A stretch of DNA of 7,906 nt from an uncultured Oscillospiraceae bacterium (GCA_902461995.1 CABQAA010000094.1:1-7906), one strand, 5' to 3'; counted from the stretch's first letter, positions 1 to 5,490 are shown. Translations and numbers: made by a program. The notes: generated by a model from the sequence alone, not told the origin.

Positions 1-581
1 CCGCCCGCCTCGGTTTCGGGCACCCGCTGCACCCGATGGACGCCGCTTTCGTATTTCAGGCGGCTGTAAGCGCCGGTCCCGGAAACCAAAAAGCTGATTT
101 CCTTACACCCGCCAAGCTCGGTCTCGTTGAGTCCGACCACTTCGGTCCGGTAGCCCCGGACGGCGGCATACATCGTATACATGCGAAAAAGGCTGTTCGC
201 AAAGAGCGCGGATTCCTCTCCCCCGGCGCCCGCCCGGATTTCCATGATCACGCCCCGTTCGTCGTTCGGGTCGCGGGGCAGCAGCAGGAGTTTCAGCTCC
301 TCGGCGACGGCTTCCCGCCGGTCCCGATTTTCCGCGAGCTCCAACTCGGCGAGTTGCCGCATTTCCTCATCCAGGCCGCTTTCGCCGAGCAGATCCCGGG
401 CCTCCCGGATCGCCTGCTCCGTCTTTTTGTAGAGGCGATAGGTCTCCACGATCGGAGTCAGGCTGCCGCTTTCCTGCAAAAGCTGCCGGTATTCCTCGGG
501 ATTTCCGGCTACGCCGGGTTCACACAGGCGGTGGGTGAGTTCCTCGAGCCGCCGTTCCACCTGTTCAAGTTGTTCAAACAT
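1..581 (-). CDS. prfA: Peptide chain release factor 1, N-terminal half (cut by window edge)
   Basis: Class I release factor that reads UAA and UAG in the ribosomal A site and triggers release of the finished protein. The 193 visible codons hold the N-terminal helical region, then the PCRF-domain signature EIRAGAGGEESALFA (about residues 114-128) and ESGVHRVQRVPETE (about 178-191). The tripeptide that reads the stop codon is P188-E189-T190, the PxT type of RF1; RF2 has SPF there. The catalytic GGQ loop, expected near residue 230, lies beyond the left edge, so completeness cannot be judged. The ATG is preceded by AAAGGA about ten bases upstream. The gene follows the DUF951 gene by 44 bases on the same strand and is probably cotranscribed with it. 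Identification is firm. Confidence 0.95.
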   Translation of the reverse strand, partial: MFEQLEQVERRLEELTHRLCEPGVAGNPEEYRQLLQESGSLTPIVETYRLYKKTEQAIREARDLLGESGLDEEMRQLAELELAENRDRREAVAEELKLLLLPRDPNDERGVIMEIRAGAGGEESALFANSLFRMYTMYAAVRGYRTEVVGLNETELGGCKEISFLVSGTGAYSRLKYESGVHRVQRVPETEAG

Positions 582-625
582 GGACGTCGTCCTTTCTTAC
601 AAAAATGAAGGATCGTTAGAAAGGG

Positions 626-820
626 CTATCCATGCTCCTCCTGCGGACGTTCGATTTTGCGGATATGCCGCTCAATTTTCAGGCGGGGCACCAGCATTTC
701 ATGCCCGCAGCCCTCACATTTGAGCCGAAAATCCATCCCCACCCGCAGCACATCAAAGCGGCGGCTGCCGCAGGGATGAGGCTTTTTCATTTCCAATACA
801 TCGCCAACCTGCACATCCAT
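626..820 (-). CDS. DUF951 domain protein (YyzM-like), 64 aa
   Basis: Small conserved Firmicutes protein of unknown function. It starts MDVQVGDVLEMKKPHPCGS and has a C-x2-C-G-H centre, with cysteines at 17, 35 and 38 and a basic C-terminal tail. The spaced cysteines suggest a zinc-knuckle-like fold, which is inference. The ATG at 818-820 is chosen because AGAAGG lies about eight to ten bases upstream and the family begins at this point. The frame stays open upstream to 976, but that extra sequence is not family-like and its ATG has no ribosome binding site. The stop is TAG, so amber is an ordinary stop in this genome. Together with prfA it forms a two-gene unit; the family sits near translation or replication genes in many Firmicutes, but I cannot infer a role from that. 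Confidence 0.88.
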   Translation of the reverse strand: MDVQVGDVLEMKKPHPCGSRRFDVLRVGMDFRLKCEGCGHEMLVPRLKIERHIRKIERPQEEHG

Positions 821-1042
821 CGCGTGCCGCCTTCTTTCTATTTCTAAACGAGTAGCCGCCAATTTCCCAGACGCAGCCGGACGACGGCGTATGCATGTAT
901 GACCAGTCAAATCATGGAGGCGGGGGATTCTTCCGGTATGGTCCTCTTGGCCCCAAAACGGCGCCTGAATCCCCATGCCGGGAGGGGGCGCATCCCCCGC
1001 TCAGCGTCTTCATATCCTGAATTTCCCTGCAGGGTTGTGCCT
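821..1042 (-). other. Long GC-rich leader of the DUF951-prfA unit, foldable
   Basis: About 215 bases separate the likely transcription start (near 1036) from the DUF951 start codon, with no convincing gene on either strand. On the minus strand the leader can form several helices: a 5-bp G/C stem with a 5-nt loop (984-988 with 994-998), and an 8-bp perfect stem GGGGATTC/GAATCCCC (967-974 with 923-930) enclosing 36 bases that hold a further imperfect GGCGCC/GGGGCC pairing. A CCCTGCAGGG palindrome lies near the 5' end (1025-1034). I recognise no known riboswitch, T-box or ribosomal leader. Confidence 0.35.
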
Positions 1043-1072
1043 AGTATAGCATATTTTCAGGGCGTCCTGCAA
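1043..1072 (-). promoter_or_regulatory. Sigma-A-type promoter for DUF951-prfA
   Basis: Read on the minus strand: TTGCAG (1067-1072), an 18-base spacer, then TATACT (1043-1048) preceded by TG one base upstream (extended -10). It lies between the spoVAF terminator and the DUF951 gene, where a promoter is needed. Expected start near 1036. Confidence 0.6.
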
Positions 1073-1080
1073 GAGCGCAA

Positions 1081-1120
1081 AAAGCCGAAAATCGGGGTCC
1101 CTGTCAATACAGGGACCCCG
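1081..1120 (-). terminator. Rho-independent terminator of spoVAF
   Basis: A perfect 11-bp inverted repeat, CGGGGTCCCTG (1093-1103) and CAGGGACCCCG (1110-1120), encloses a 6-base loop four bases past the spoVAF stop. On the minus strand it is followed by the T-rich run ATTTTCGGCTTTTT. Confidence 0.88.
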
Positions 1121-1124
1121 TCCA

Positions 1125-2570
1125 TTACCGCCGTTTTTCTCCGGCGTTTCGTTTGGTGATGGGGCGCCGGACGATCAGCGCCCAGAGCGCCTTGCCGTCA
1201 AAGGGGATGACGGGATAGAAATAGCTGCGGCCCGAGATGGTTTGGGTGGTGAGCAGAATGACGAACAGCAGCACCACACCGGCCGCAAAACCCCAGAGGT
1301 TCCACAGCGCCGTCAGAATGAGAAAGAGCATGCGGAACAGCTTGAAGGCATATCCCAGTTCAAAGCTCGGTTGGGTAAAATTGGCCACGGCTACAAAAGC
1401 CATATACAGCATCACTTCGGGCACAAACAGCCCCGCCGTGATCGCAAATTCACCGAGAAGCAGAGCCCCCACCATGCCGAATGCGTTGTTGAGCGCTCCC
1501 GGGGTGTTGAGAGACGCCAGTTTAACCCCGTCGATCATCAGTTCAATGGCCAGGAGCTGGATGATGATGGGTACGGTGTTGGGTTCCTTGATCCGGACAA
1601 ACTCGAGCCAGGGCGGAATCATCTCGGGATTCTGCATGAGCAGATACCAAACCGGGGTTAAAAACAAGGTGAGGAAAAACACAATTCCCCGGACAAAACG
1701 CAGATAAGTCCCCACCAGCGGCGGAAAATAAAAATCGTTCGTGTCCTGGATAAAATCAAAAATCGAGGTAGGCAGGATCATGACCGAAGGGGTGTTGTCC
1801 ACGATCAGCAGAATTTTCCCCTCCGCCACGCTCGCACTGGCGCAGTCCGGCCGCTCGGTATACCGGACCTTGGGAAAGGGATTGTACCACTGGCGGCGGA
1901 GCAGGCACTCCGCCAGGCTTTCCTGCCCCATCGTCAGAGATGGGATATCCAGCCCCGTCAGCTTGTCCCGCAGATCCCGCAGCTGTTTGTGATTGACTCG
2001 TTTATCCATATAGCAGAGCACCACATCGGTTTTGGAGGTGCTCCCGATTTGCAGGTATTCCATGGTCAGCTGCGGGTCCCGGATCCGCCGCCTGACCAGG
2101 GCTGTGTTGAATATCAGGGTTTCCACGAAACCGTCGTGAGCCCCCCGCAACACCTTGTCGTCCTCTGGTTCTTCTACGCCCCGGGCGGGATAAGTCCGCG
2201 CATCGATCATCACCGCCCGATCGAGGCCCTCCACTAGAAGCGCCAGGGTACCGGAGAGTACGCCCGTGATGATGGACGGGATATCCGCCGCCTGTGACAC
2301 TTCCACATAGGTGACAAAATGCCGGGTGAAATCCTCGGCGCTGCGCCGTGCCTCCATATCCTCCGGTTTCAGAGACATGAGGTATTCGAGGATCTTCTCC
2401 ATCACCTCGTCTTTGGCAAAGCCGTCCACAAAATACAGGGTGGCCTTTTTCCCTCCGACCAGAATTTTTCGCCCTATCAGATCAAAGCTCTCCCCGAGAC
2501 GCAGCTGCCGTTCCAACGCCGTCGTATCGGATTCATAGTGCCCGGTAAGCGTACGGATATCTTCTCCCAT
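1125..2570 (-). CDS. spoVAF: GerA-family spore germination protein, SpoVAF type
   Basis: Spore inner-membrane protein related to the A subunits of GerA-type germinant receptors. SpoVAF works with the SpoVA ion/dipicolinate release machinery and is reported to boost germination. At 481 residues it is close to the usual 490 or so. A cytosolic N-terminal half carries SpoVAF-like signatures: GESFDLIGRKI (about 26-36), FVDGF (47-51), IDARTYPARGVEEPEDDKV (122-140) and RGAHDGFVETLIFNTALVRRRIRD (142-165, split here for length: RGAHDGFVE, then TLIFNTALVRRRIRD). From about 293 to 445 there are several hydrophobic segments, including LNTPGALNNAFGMVGALLLG typical of GerA proteins. The ATG at 2568-2570 has GGGAG upstream. 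It is a one-gene unit with a terminator just behind it and a divergent plus-strand operon in front; no spoVA or gerB/gerC genes adjoin it. A generic GerAA/GerKA assignment is the alternative, but the N-terminal motifs favour SpoVAF. Confidence 0.85.
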   Translation of the reverse strand: MGEDIRTLTGHYESDTTALERQLRLGESFDLIGRKILVGGKKATLYFVDGFAKDEVMEKILEYLMSLKPEDMEARRSAEDFTRHFVTYVEVSQAADIPSIITGVLSGTLALLVEGLDRAVMIDARTYPARGVEEPEDDKVLRGAHDGFVETLIFNTALVRRRIRDPQLTMEYLQIGSTSKTDVVLCYMDKRVNHKQLRDLRDKLTGLDIPSLTMGQESLAECLLRRQWYNPFPKVRYTERPDCASASVAEGKILLIVDNTPSVMILPTSIFDFIQDTNDFYFPPLVGTYLRFVRGIVFFLTLFLTPVWYLLMQNPEMIPPWLEFVRIKEPNTVPIIIQLLAIELMIDGVKLASLNTPGALNNAFGMVGALLLGEFAITAGLFVPEVMLYMAFVAVANFTQPSFELGYAFKLFRMLFLILTALWNLWGFAAGVVLLFVILLTTQTISGRSYFYPVIPFDGKALWALIVRRPITKRNAGEKRR

Positions 2571-2609
2571 AATGCTCCCGCCTTTCTTGGATTCTACCGC
2601 AATCGGGTT

Positions 2610-2639
2610 TAGTGTATCCCAAAAGCAGGAAATTCACGC
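2610..2639 (-). promoter_or_regulatory. Possible sigma-G/F-type promoter of spoVAF
   Basis: On the minus strand GCGTG (2635-2639) and TACACTA (2610-2616) are separated by 18 bases, about 40 bases ahead of the start codon. They match the sigma-G pattern GHATR-N18-CATNMTA at 4 of 5 and 5 of 7 positions, and GGATACACTA also resembles the sigma-F -10. A forespore promoter is expected for this family, but the match is imperfect. Confidence 0.35.
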
Positions 2640-2656
2640 ACCACGCCCAAATATTT

Positions 2657-2680
2657 GCCGGAAAGCGTTGTAATTCCGGC
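2657..2680. repeat. Inverted repeat between divergent promoters, possible operator
   Basis: GCCGGAA (2657-2663) and TTCCGGC (2674-2680) form a perfect 7-bp inverted repeat with a 10-base centre. It covers the -35 element (2668-2673) of the plus-strand DUF4190 operon and lies just upstream of the putative spoVAF promoter. This placement would suit a repressor site, but no regulator is identified. Confidence 0.35.
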
Positions 2681-2696
2681 GGCTTTTTGCTATGAT
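2668..2696 (+). promoter_or_regulatory. Sigma-A-type promoter of the DUF4190 operon
   Basis: TTGTAA (2668-2673), a 17-base spacer, then TATGAT (2691-2696) with an extended -10 TGC directly before it. The predicted start near 2703 sits just ahead of the ribosome binding site GAGGAGG at 2713-2719. The upstream ATG at 2692 lies inside the -10 element and so cannot be the start codon. Confidence 0.72.
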
Positions 2697-2727
2697 GGAA
2701 CAAAGTAAGTTTGAGGAGGCATCTTCC

Positions 2728-3270
2728 ATGGCTGACGAATACACCCCCGACAATGCCCAGAATTCCGAAACTCCCGTCCAACCGGCACCGCCCGCTATGA
2801 CCCCTCCGGAGGCGCCGCAGCCCCCTGTACCTCCGCAGTATCAGCAGCCGGCCGCTCCGGTTCCTCCGGTGCCGCCCGTCCCCCCGCAGGCACCCTATGT
2901 GCAGCCGCAGAATCCGAATCAGTACAACTATTATCAGCAGCAGCAGCCGGGTTACACCCCGCCCTATTATCCCCCGGCCGTCGGTCCGCAGACCGATCCC
3001 GCCAAGGGCAAAGCCACGGGTTCGCTGGTTCTGGGACTGATTTCTCTGATCTGCTGCCAGTTTCTGCCCTTGCCGATCATCGGCCTCATTCTGGGCCTGA
3101 ATGCAAAAAAGATGGGAACTCCCTCCTCCGGCATGGCAACCGCCGGTGTCATTCTCAACATCATCGCGCTGGTCATCTCGGTGATCTCGATTGTGTTTGT
3201 GGCATTTAACTTCAACATGCTGATGGAAACATTTGAGGATATCTACGGTTTCTGCCATCCGTTTCTGTAA
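2728..3270 (+). CDS. Proline-rich DUF4190 membrane protein, 180 aa
   Basis: Predicted small membrane protein of unknown function. Residues 1 to about 92 are low-complexity and rich in Pro and Gln, with PPVPP-like repeats and a tyrosine-rich stretch (NYYQQQQPGY). A DUF4190-like hydrophobic domain follows: GKATGSLVLGLISLICC starts the first membrane hairpin (about 97-124), then the polar turn NAKKMGTPSSGMATAG, then a second segment (about 137-162), then a short tail ending HPFL. No signal peptide is seen; the proline-rich part probably lies on one side of the membrane as a flexible arm. The ATG at 2728 is chosen for its GAGGAGG eight bases upstream and for the promoter position. It is followed after 34 bases by a paralogue, forming a two-gene operon. 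Proteins of this layout are common in Clostridia and no substrate is known. Confidence 0.85.
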   Translation: MADEYTPDNAQNSETPVQPAPPAMTPPEAPQPPVPPQYQQPAAPVPPVPPVPPQAPYVQPQNPNQYNYYQQQQPGYTPPYYPPAVGPQTDPAKGKATGSLVLGLISLICCQFLPLPIIGLILGLNAKKMGTPSSGMATAGVILNIIALVISVISIVFVAFNFNMLMETFEDIYGFCHPFL

Positions 3271-3304
3271 GTGATTCGGCTTTACCGCCGAGGAGGTCAT
3301 GCCG

Positions 3305-3799
3305 ATGTATACCGTCGATCCGAACCGCCCTGCCGGTCCAACACCGGTCACCGGTTCGAACGGCCCTTATAATCCTCCGGTGGTCTCCTCCGGACCCGCT
3401 TATCCGATCGGAACGCCGCCGGCGTTTCAACCATATGGTCCGGGTGCTTATTACACCCCCGTCCCTTATGCGCCTCCGGTCAACGCAGGACAAGGCAAAG
3501 CGGTGGCTTCCCTGGTGCTTGGCATTGTCAGCCTTGTGCTCGGATTCTATCTGGTGGGCTTGCCCTGTGCCATTGTTGGGCTGGTGTTCGGCATTCTGGC
3601 CAAACGGCAGCACGCCGGGAGCATGGCGACGGCCGGAATTGTTTTGTGCGCCGTCGGACTCGCGCTTTCCCTGTTTTTGTTATGTTTCATCCTAATTGTT
3701 ACGATCCTAATGTTTCAGGAGATATCCTCATGGGGGTACACCCATCCATACGATGTGCCATACGACGCCTGCATTTCTCTGATACAACAGCTGCTTTAA
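3305..3799 (+). CDS. Second DUF4190 membrane protein, paralogue, 164 aa
   Basis: Paralogue of the gene just upstream with the same plan. Residues 1-62 are rich in Pro, Gly and Tyr. Two membrane segments follow (about 67-98 and 108-137), beginning GKAVASLVLGIVSLVLG and joined by LAKRQHAGSMATAG, which matches the turn in the first copy (SGMATAG). A short C-terminal tail holds one cysteine. Two ATGs compete: 3299 lies only two bases from AGGAGG (3291-3296), while 3305 lies eight bases away, the same spacing as in the first gene, so 3305 is preferred. The stop is followed immediately by the operon terminator. Function unknown; the pair probably arose by tandem duplication and then diverged strongly in the proline-rich arm. 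Confidence 0.83.
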   Translation: MYTVDPNRPAGPTPVTGSNGPYNPPVVSSGPAYPIGTPPAFQPYGPGAYYTPVPYAPPVNAGQGKAVASLVLGIVSLVLGFYLVGLPCAIVGLVFGILAKRQHAGSMATAGIVLCAVGLALSLFLLCFILIVTILMFQEISSWGYTHPYDVPYDACISLIQQLL

Positions 3800-3800
3800 T

Positions 3801-3835
3801 AAAAGGCCCGGGTTTATCGAAACCCGGGCCTTTTT
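3801..3835 (+). terminator. Strong, probably bidirectional terminator
   Basis: A perfect 11-bp stem, GGCCCGGGTTT (3805-3815) with AAACCCGGGCC (3820-3830), has a 4-base loop and is followed by TTTTT. AAAA on the 5' side extends the pairing and gives a T run on the minus strand, so it can also end the converging zinc-ribbon gene at 3904-4101. Confidence 0.93.
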
Positions 3836-3903
3836 CGTGCAGGCAGCCTCCCCGTACTCTTTACAAGATTTCAACTATGGTATCCCCGGTTTTCGTTTCC
3901 GGA

Positions 3904-4101
3904 TTAGGACCAATCCTCCCGTTCCGCGATCCGATGTCCGGCCTCCATACACGACGCGCAGAAAGCCTCTCCCTGCACCTCCCAATACTCCTCACCGTCT
4001 CGAATCCGATCGCCGCACCCCGAACACAGAACCACCTCGCGTGGGTCGCTGCTGTTCGGACAGCGCGGATCACACGGATAATATCCACAAAAATCACACA
4101 T
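3904..4101 (-). CDS. Small Cys-rich zinc-ribbon-like protein, 65 aa
   Basis: Small protein with eight cysteines in 65 residues: C2-x2-C5, C10-x3-C14, C26-x2-C29 and C48-x2-C51, plus His56. The pattern begins MCDFCGYYPCDPRCP and continues CSGCGDRI and GEAFCASC, which suggests two metal sites or a LIM/zinc-ribbon-like fold. Similar short proteins with an MCDxC start occur as hypotheticals in Clostridia; I know of no function. The ATG has GGAGGG seven bases upstream, a promoter at 4184-4212 and a downstream terminator, so it is a complete one-gene unit and very likely real despite its size. A palindrome at the predicted transcription start suggests regulation. It could be a redox or metal-binding accessory protein or a small transcription or translation factor; none is shown by the sequence. 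Confidence 0.82.
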   Translation of the reverse strand: MCDFCGYYPCDPRCPNSSDPREVVLCSGCGDRIRDGEEYWEVQGEAFCASCMEAGHRIAEREDWS

Positions 4102-4118
4102 GACGTTTCCCTCCGTGC

Positions 4119-4139
4119 AACGGCCCGCCTCCTGCCGTT
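4119..4139 (-). promoter_or_regulatory. Hairpin in the 5' leader just upstream of the SD
   Basis: On the minus strand AACGGC and GCCGTT (4134-4139 with 4119-4124) pair as a 6-bp stem. The 9-base loop contains AGGAGG, a decoy Shine-Dalgarno-like sequence. The true ribosome binding site (GGAGGG, about 4109-4114) begins just downstream. It could influence translation of the zinc-ribbon gene, but this is speculative. Confidence 0.3.
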
Positions 4140-4157
4140 TGCTTAATTGAACTCGAT

Positions 4158-4175
4158 AATCTCAATAATGAGATT
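4158..4175. promoter_or_regulatory. Operator-like palindrome at the zinc-ribbon gene's start site
   Basis: AATCTCA (4158-4164), four bases, then TGAGATT (4169-4175): a perfect 7-4-7 inverted repeat in AT-rich DNA. It begins about one to two bases past the expected transcription start (near 4177), a classic position for a repressor operator. It is not followed by a T run that would make it a terminator. Confidence 0.5.
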
Positions 4176-4183
4176 TCTTTATC

Positions 4184-4212
4184 AGTATAGAACTTTTGTT
4201 CTTATTATGCAA
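4184..4212 (-). promoter_or_regulatory. Sigma-A promoter of the zinc-ribbon gene
   Basis: On the minus strand TTGCAT (4207-4212), a 17-base spacer, then TATACT (4184-4189). The flanking DNA (4143-4260) is distinctly AT-rich. The predicted leader is about 75 bases. Confidence 0.75.
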
Positions 4213-4304
4213 GTAAACCAAAAGAATCATACGGATATGGTAAAATAATTCTCTTTAAAACCCGTGAAATCTATGGATTTTCAGCCGTTTATCCTTCCAA
4301 ATCC

Positions 4305-4343
4305 AACAGGAGAGCGAAAGCGGATGGCTTTCGCTCTCCTGTT
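4305..4343 (-). terminator. Terminator-like hairpin behind the methyltransferase relic
   Basis: A perfect 16-bp inverted repeat, AACAGGAGAGCGAAAG (4305-4320) and CTTTCGCTCTCCTGTT (4328-4343), has a 7-base loop. It lies ten bases downstream (minus strand) of the ancestral TAA of the relic. The trailing T run is weak (GTTGGATTT), so it may be a poor terminator or a 3'-end stabiliser. The only gene-like sequence it could serve is the relic. Confidence 0.65.
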
Positions 4344-4353
4344 CCTCATCCCC

Positions 4354-4617
4354 TTATTCTGCCTTGATAATAAAGGAGAGAGGCAGTCTTTTTGCCTTCT
4401 AGGGGGCGTAGTATGGGGATGAAAAGGCGGCCGGACTGGCAAGCGTGTCCGGATCCGTCTCTTCGATTAGACGTTCGATCACAAAGCCCGCATCCGCCAG
4501 TTCATTTATATAGGTGCTCAGGCGGTGATTCTGCACCGTCACCGGCTGGCTGCGTTGGATATAGAAAAAGGGTTCGTCCCGGATATACGATCCGGAAAAA
4601 ACAAGGCGGTCCTCCAT
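4354..4617 (-). pseudogene. C-terminal relic of a class I SAM-dependent methyltransferase
   Basis: Remnant of the C-terminal part of a methyltransferase of the type usually about 250 residues long. From the ATG at 4617 the frame reads 72 residues, including SYIRDEPFFYIQRS, NHRLSTYINELADAGFVIER and LIEETDP, which I recognise as this family's C-terminal pattern. The SAM-binding Rossmann half (GxGxG region) is absent; the spo0A terminator lies directly upstream. An amber TAG at 4399-4401 stops the frame after SPYYAP, but reading on in frame gives KAKRLPLSFIIKAE and then TAA at 4354-4356, which is how this family normally ends. The frame therefore carries a recent nonsense change as well as loss of its 5' part. 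The ATG has only a poorly spaced GGAAG. A short expressed peptide cannot be excluded, because a promoter-like site and a hairpin flank it. Confidence 0.7.
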
Positions 4618-4630
4618 CACTTCCAAAAAG

Positions 4631-4660
4631 AGTATAACACCTGTCTTGCGACGCTGTCCA
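4631..4660 (-). promoter_or_regulatory. Promoter-like sequence ahead of the methyltransferase relic
   Basis: On the minus strand TGGACA (4655-4660), an 18-base spacer, then TATACT (4631-4636) with TG one base upstream (extended -10). It starts just past the spo0A terminator. Predicted start near 4624, only about seven bases before the ATG at 4617. Confidence 0.5.
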
Positions 4661-4662
4661 GC

Positions 4663-4693
4663 AAAAAAGGCGGCCGGCATAAGCCGACCGCCT
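4663..4693 (-). terminator. Rho-independent terminator of spo0A
   Basis: On the minus strand AGGCGGTCGGC (4683-4693) pairs with GCCGGCCGCCT (4668-4678) over 11 bp with one G-T wobble and a TTAT loop, followed by TTTTTT. It lies 17 bases past the spo0A stop. Confidence 0.92.
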
Positions 4694-4710
4694 GGTATAC
4701 AACATAATCT

Positions 4711-5490
4711 TTAGCTGATTTTCAGCTGCAAACGGAACTTATCGGAAATCATGGCAATGAATTCCGAATTGGTGGGCTTGCCCCGGCCATTGTGAATGGT
4801 GTAGCCAAAATAGGAATTGAGCACGTCCACATCGCCCCGGTCCCAGGCCACTTCGATGGCGTGCCGGATGGCCCGCTCCACGCGGGAGGACGTGGTGCCG
4901 TGTTTTTTCGCGACAGCGGGATACAGCCGTTTGGTCACCGCATTGATGATCTCTTCGTCTTCGATAGCCATGAGAATCGCATCCCGTAAGTACTGATAGC
5001 CTTTGATGTGGGCGGGCACTCCGATTTGATGGATGATATCCGTCACCCGGATTTCCAGGCTGCCTCCCGTCGCCGGAACAGAAGCCGTCGGCCGATGGAG
5101 GACCTCCATCTTCGCTTTTCCGCAAAGTGTGAGAATCCGTTCCGACATCTCCTCCGTATCAAACGGCTTTAGTATATAGTAATCGGCACCGGCCAGCATG
5201 GCCTCTCGTTCCAAATTCGGATTGTCAAAGCTGGACATAATCATGAACTGGGGCGCATGAACCGGATGGCTGGCCCGAATTCCCTTCATCACGCCGATCG
5301 CATCCAGATGGGGCATAAAGAAATCCATCATCACCACGTCGGGCTGTATATGGGAAATCGCATCCATGATCTGACGTCCATCTTTCTCCACGGTTTCGAC
5401 ATCCAGACTGTGCGAACGCATCGCTGCCGCGCAGGGCATCCCAAAAGCTTCGCTATTATCCGCCAACAGTACTTTGATTTTCTTCTCCAT
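4711..5490 (-). CDS. spo0A: Sporulation transcription factor Spo0A
   Basis: Master response regulator of sporulation entry; when phosphorylated it binds 0A boxes and switches transcription. At 259 residues it compares with 267 in Bacillus subtilis. The receiver domain (about 1-125) has the phosphoacceptor D56 in MMDFFMPHLD, S86/S87 as the switch serine region and K108 in ILKPFD. The effector domain (about 146-259) carries IIHQIGVPAHIKGYQYLRDA and the DNA-recognition helix region TTSSRVERAIRHAIEVAW (199-216), nearly identical to B. subtilis, ending with KPTNSEFIAM. The acidic pocket reads ADNS instead of ADDN, so one of the two metal-binding Asp is Asn. The ATG at 5488-5490 gives the family's MEKxIKV start. 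GGAGGG is 11 bases upstream, slightly long; the in-frame ATG at 5527-5529 would sit at or next to the transcription start. It follows spoIVB, the conserved order, but has its own promoter. Confidence 0.97.
   Translation of the reverse strand: MEKKIKVLLADNSEAFGMPCAAAMRSHSLDVETVEKDGRQIMDAISHIQPDVVMMDFFMPHLDAIGVMKGIRASHPVHAPQFMIMSSFDNPNLEREAMLAGADYYILKPFDTEEMSERILTLCGKAKMEVLHRPTASVPATGGSLEIRVTDIIHQIGVPAHIKGYQYLRDAILMAIEDEEIINAVTKRLYPAVAKKHGTTSSRVERAIRHAIEVAWDRGDVDVLNSYFGYTIHNGRGKPTNSEFIAMISDKFRLQLKIS

Noticed and set aside
36..608. Long plus-strand open frame opposite prfA
   Set aside because: The minus strand encodes clear RF1; the plus-strand frame has no recognisable domain and is a GC-driven shadow.
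821..976. N-terminal extension of the DUF951 protein to an ATG at 976
   Set aside because: The extension has no family similarity and no RBS; the ATG at 820 has AGAAGG and matches the family's normal start.
899..1159. Plus-strand open frame across the spoVAF terminator
   Set aside because: It runs through the terminator and the minus-strand promoter, has no recognisable protein and no usual RBS.
2692..2727. Upstream ATG of the first DUF4190 gene
   Set aside because: The ATG falls within the -10 element; the ATG at 2728 has an ideal GAGGAGG.
2820..2960. Pro/Gln codon runs as a DNA repeat or CRISPR-like array
   Set aside because: They are low-complexity coding sequence with no regular repeat and spacer lengths; no CRISPR array is present.
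2533..3351. 272-codon minus-strand frame opposite the first DUF4190 gene
   Set aside because: It runs through both divergent promoters and the proline-rich coding region; Arg/Gly/His-rich translation is typical of a shadow frame.
4399..4401. Pyrrolysine or other amber recoding at the TAG
   Set aside because: The gene is already missing its catalytic half, DUF951 uses TAG as its stop, and RF1 is encoded here; decay is simpler.
4618..4680. ATG at 4680 as start of the methyltransferase fragment
   Set aside because: It lies in the spo0A terminator hairpin and upstream of the only promoter-like site; the first residues are not family-like.
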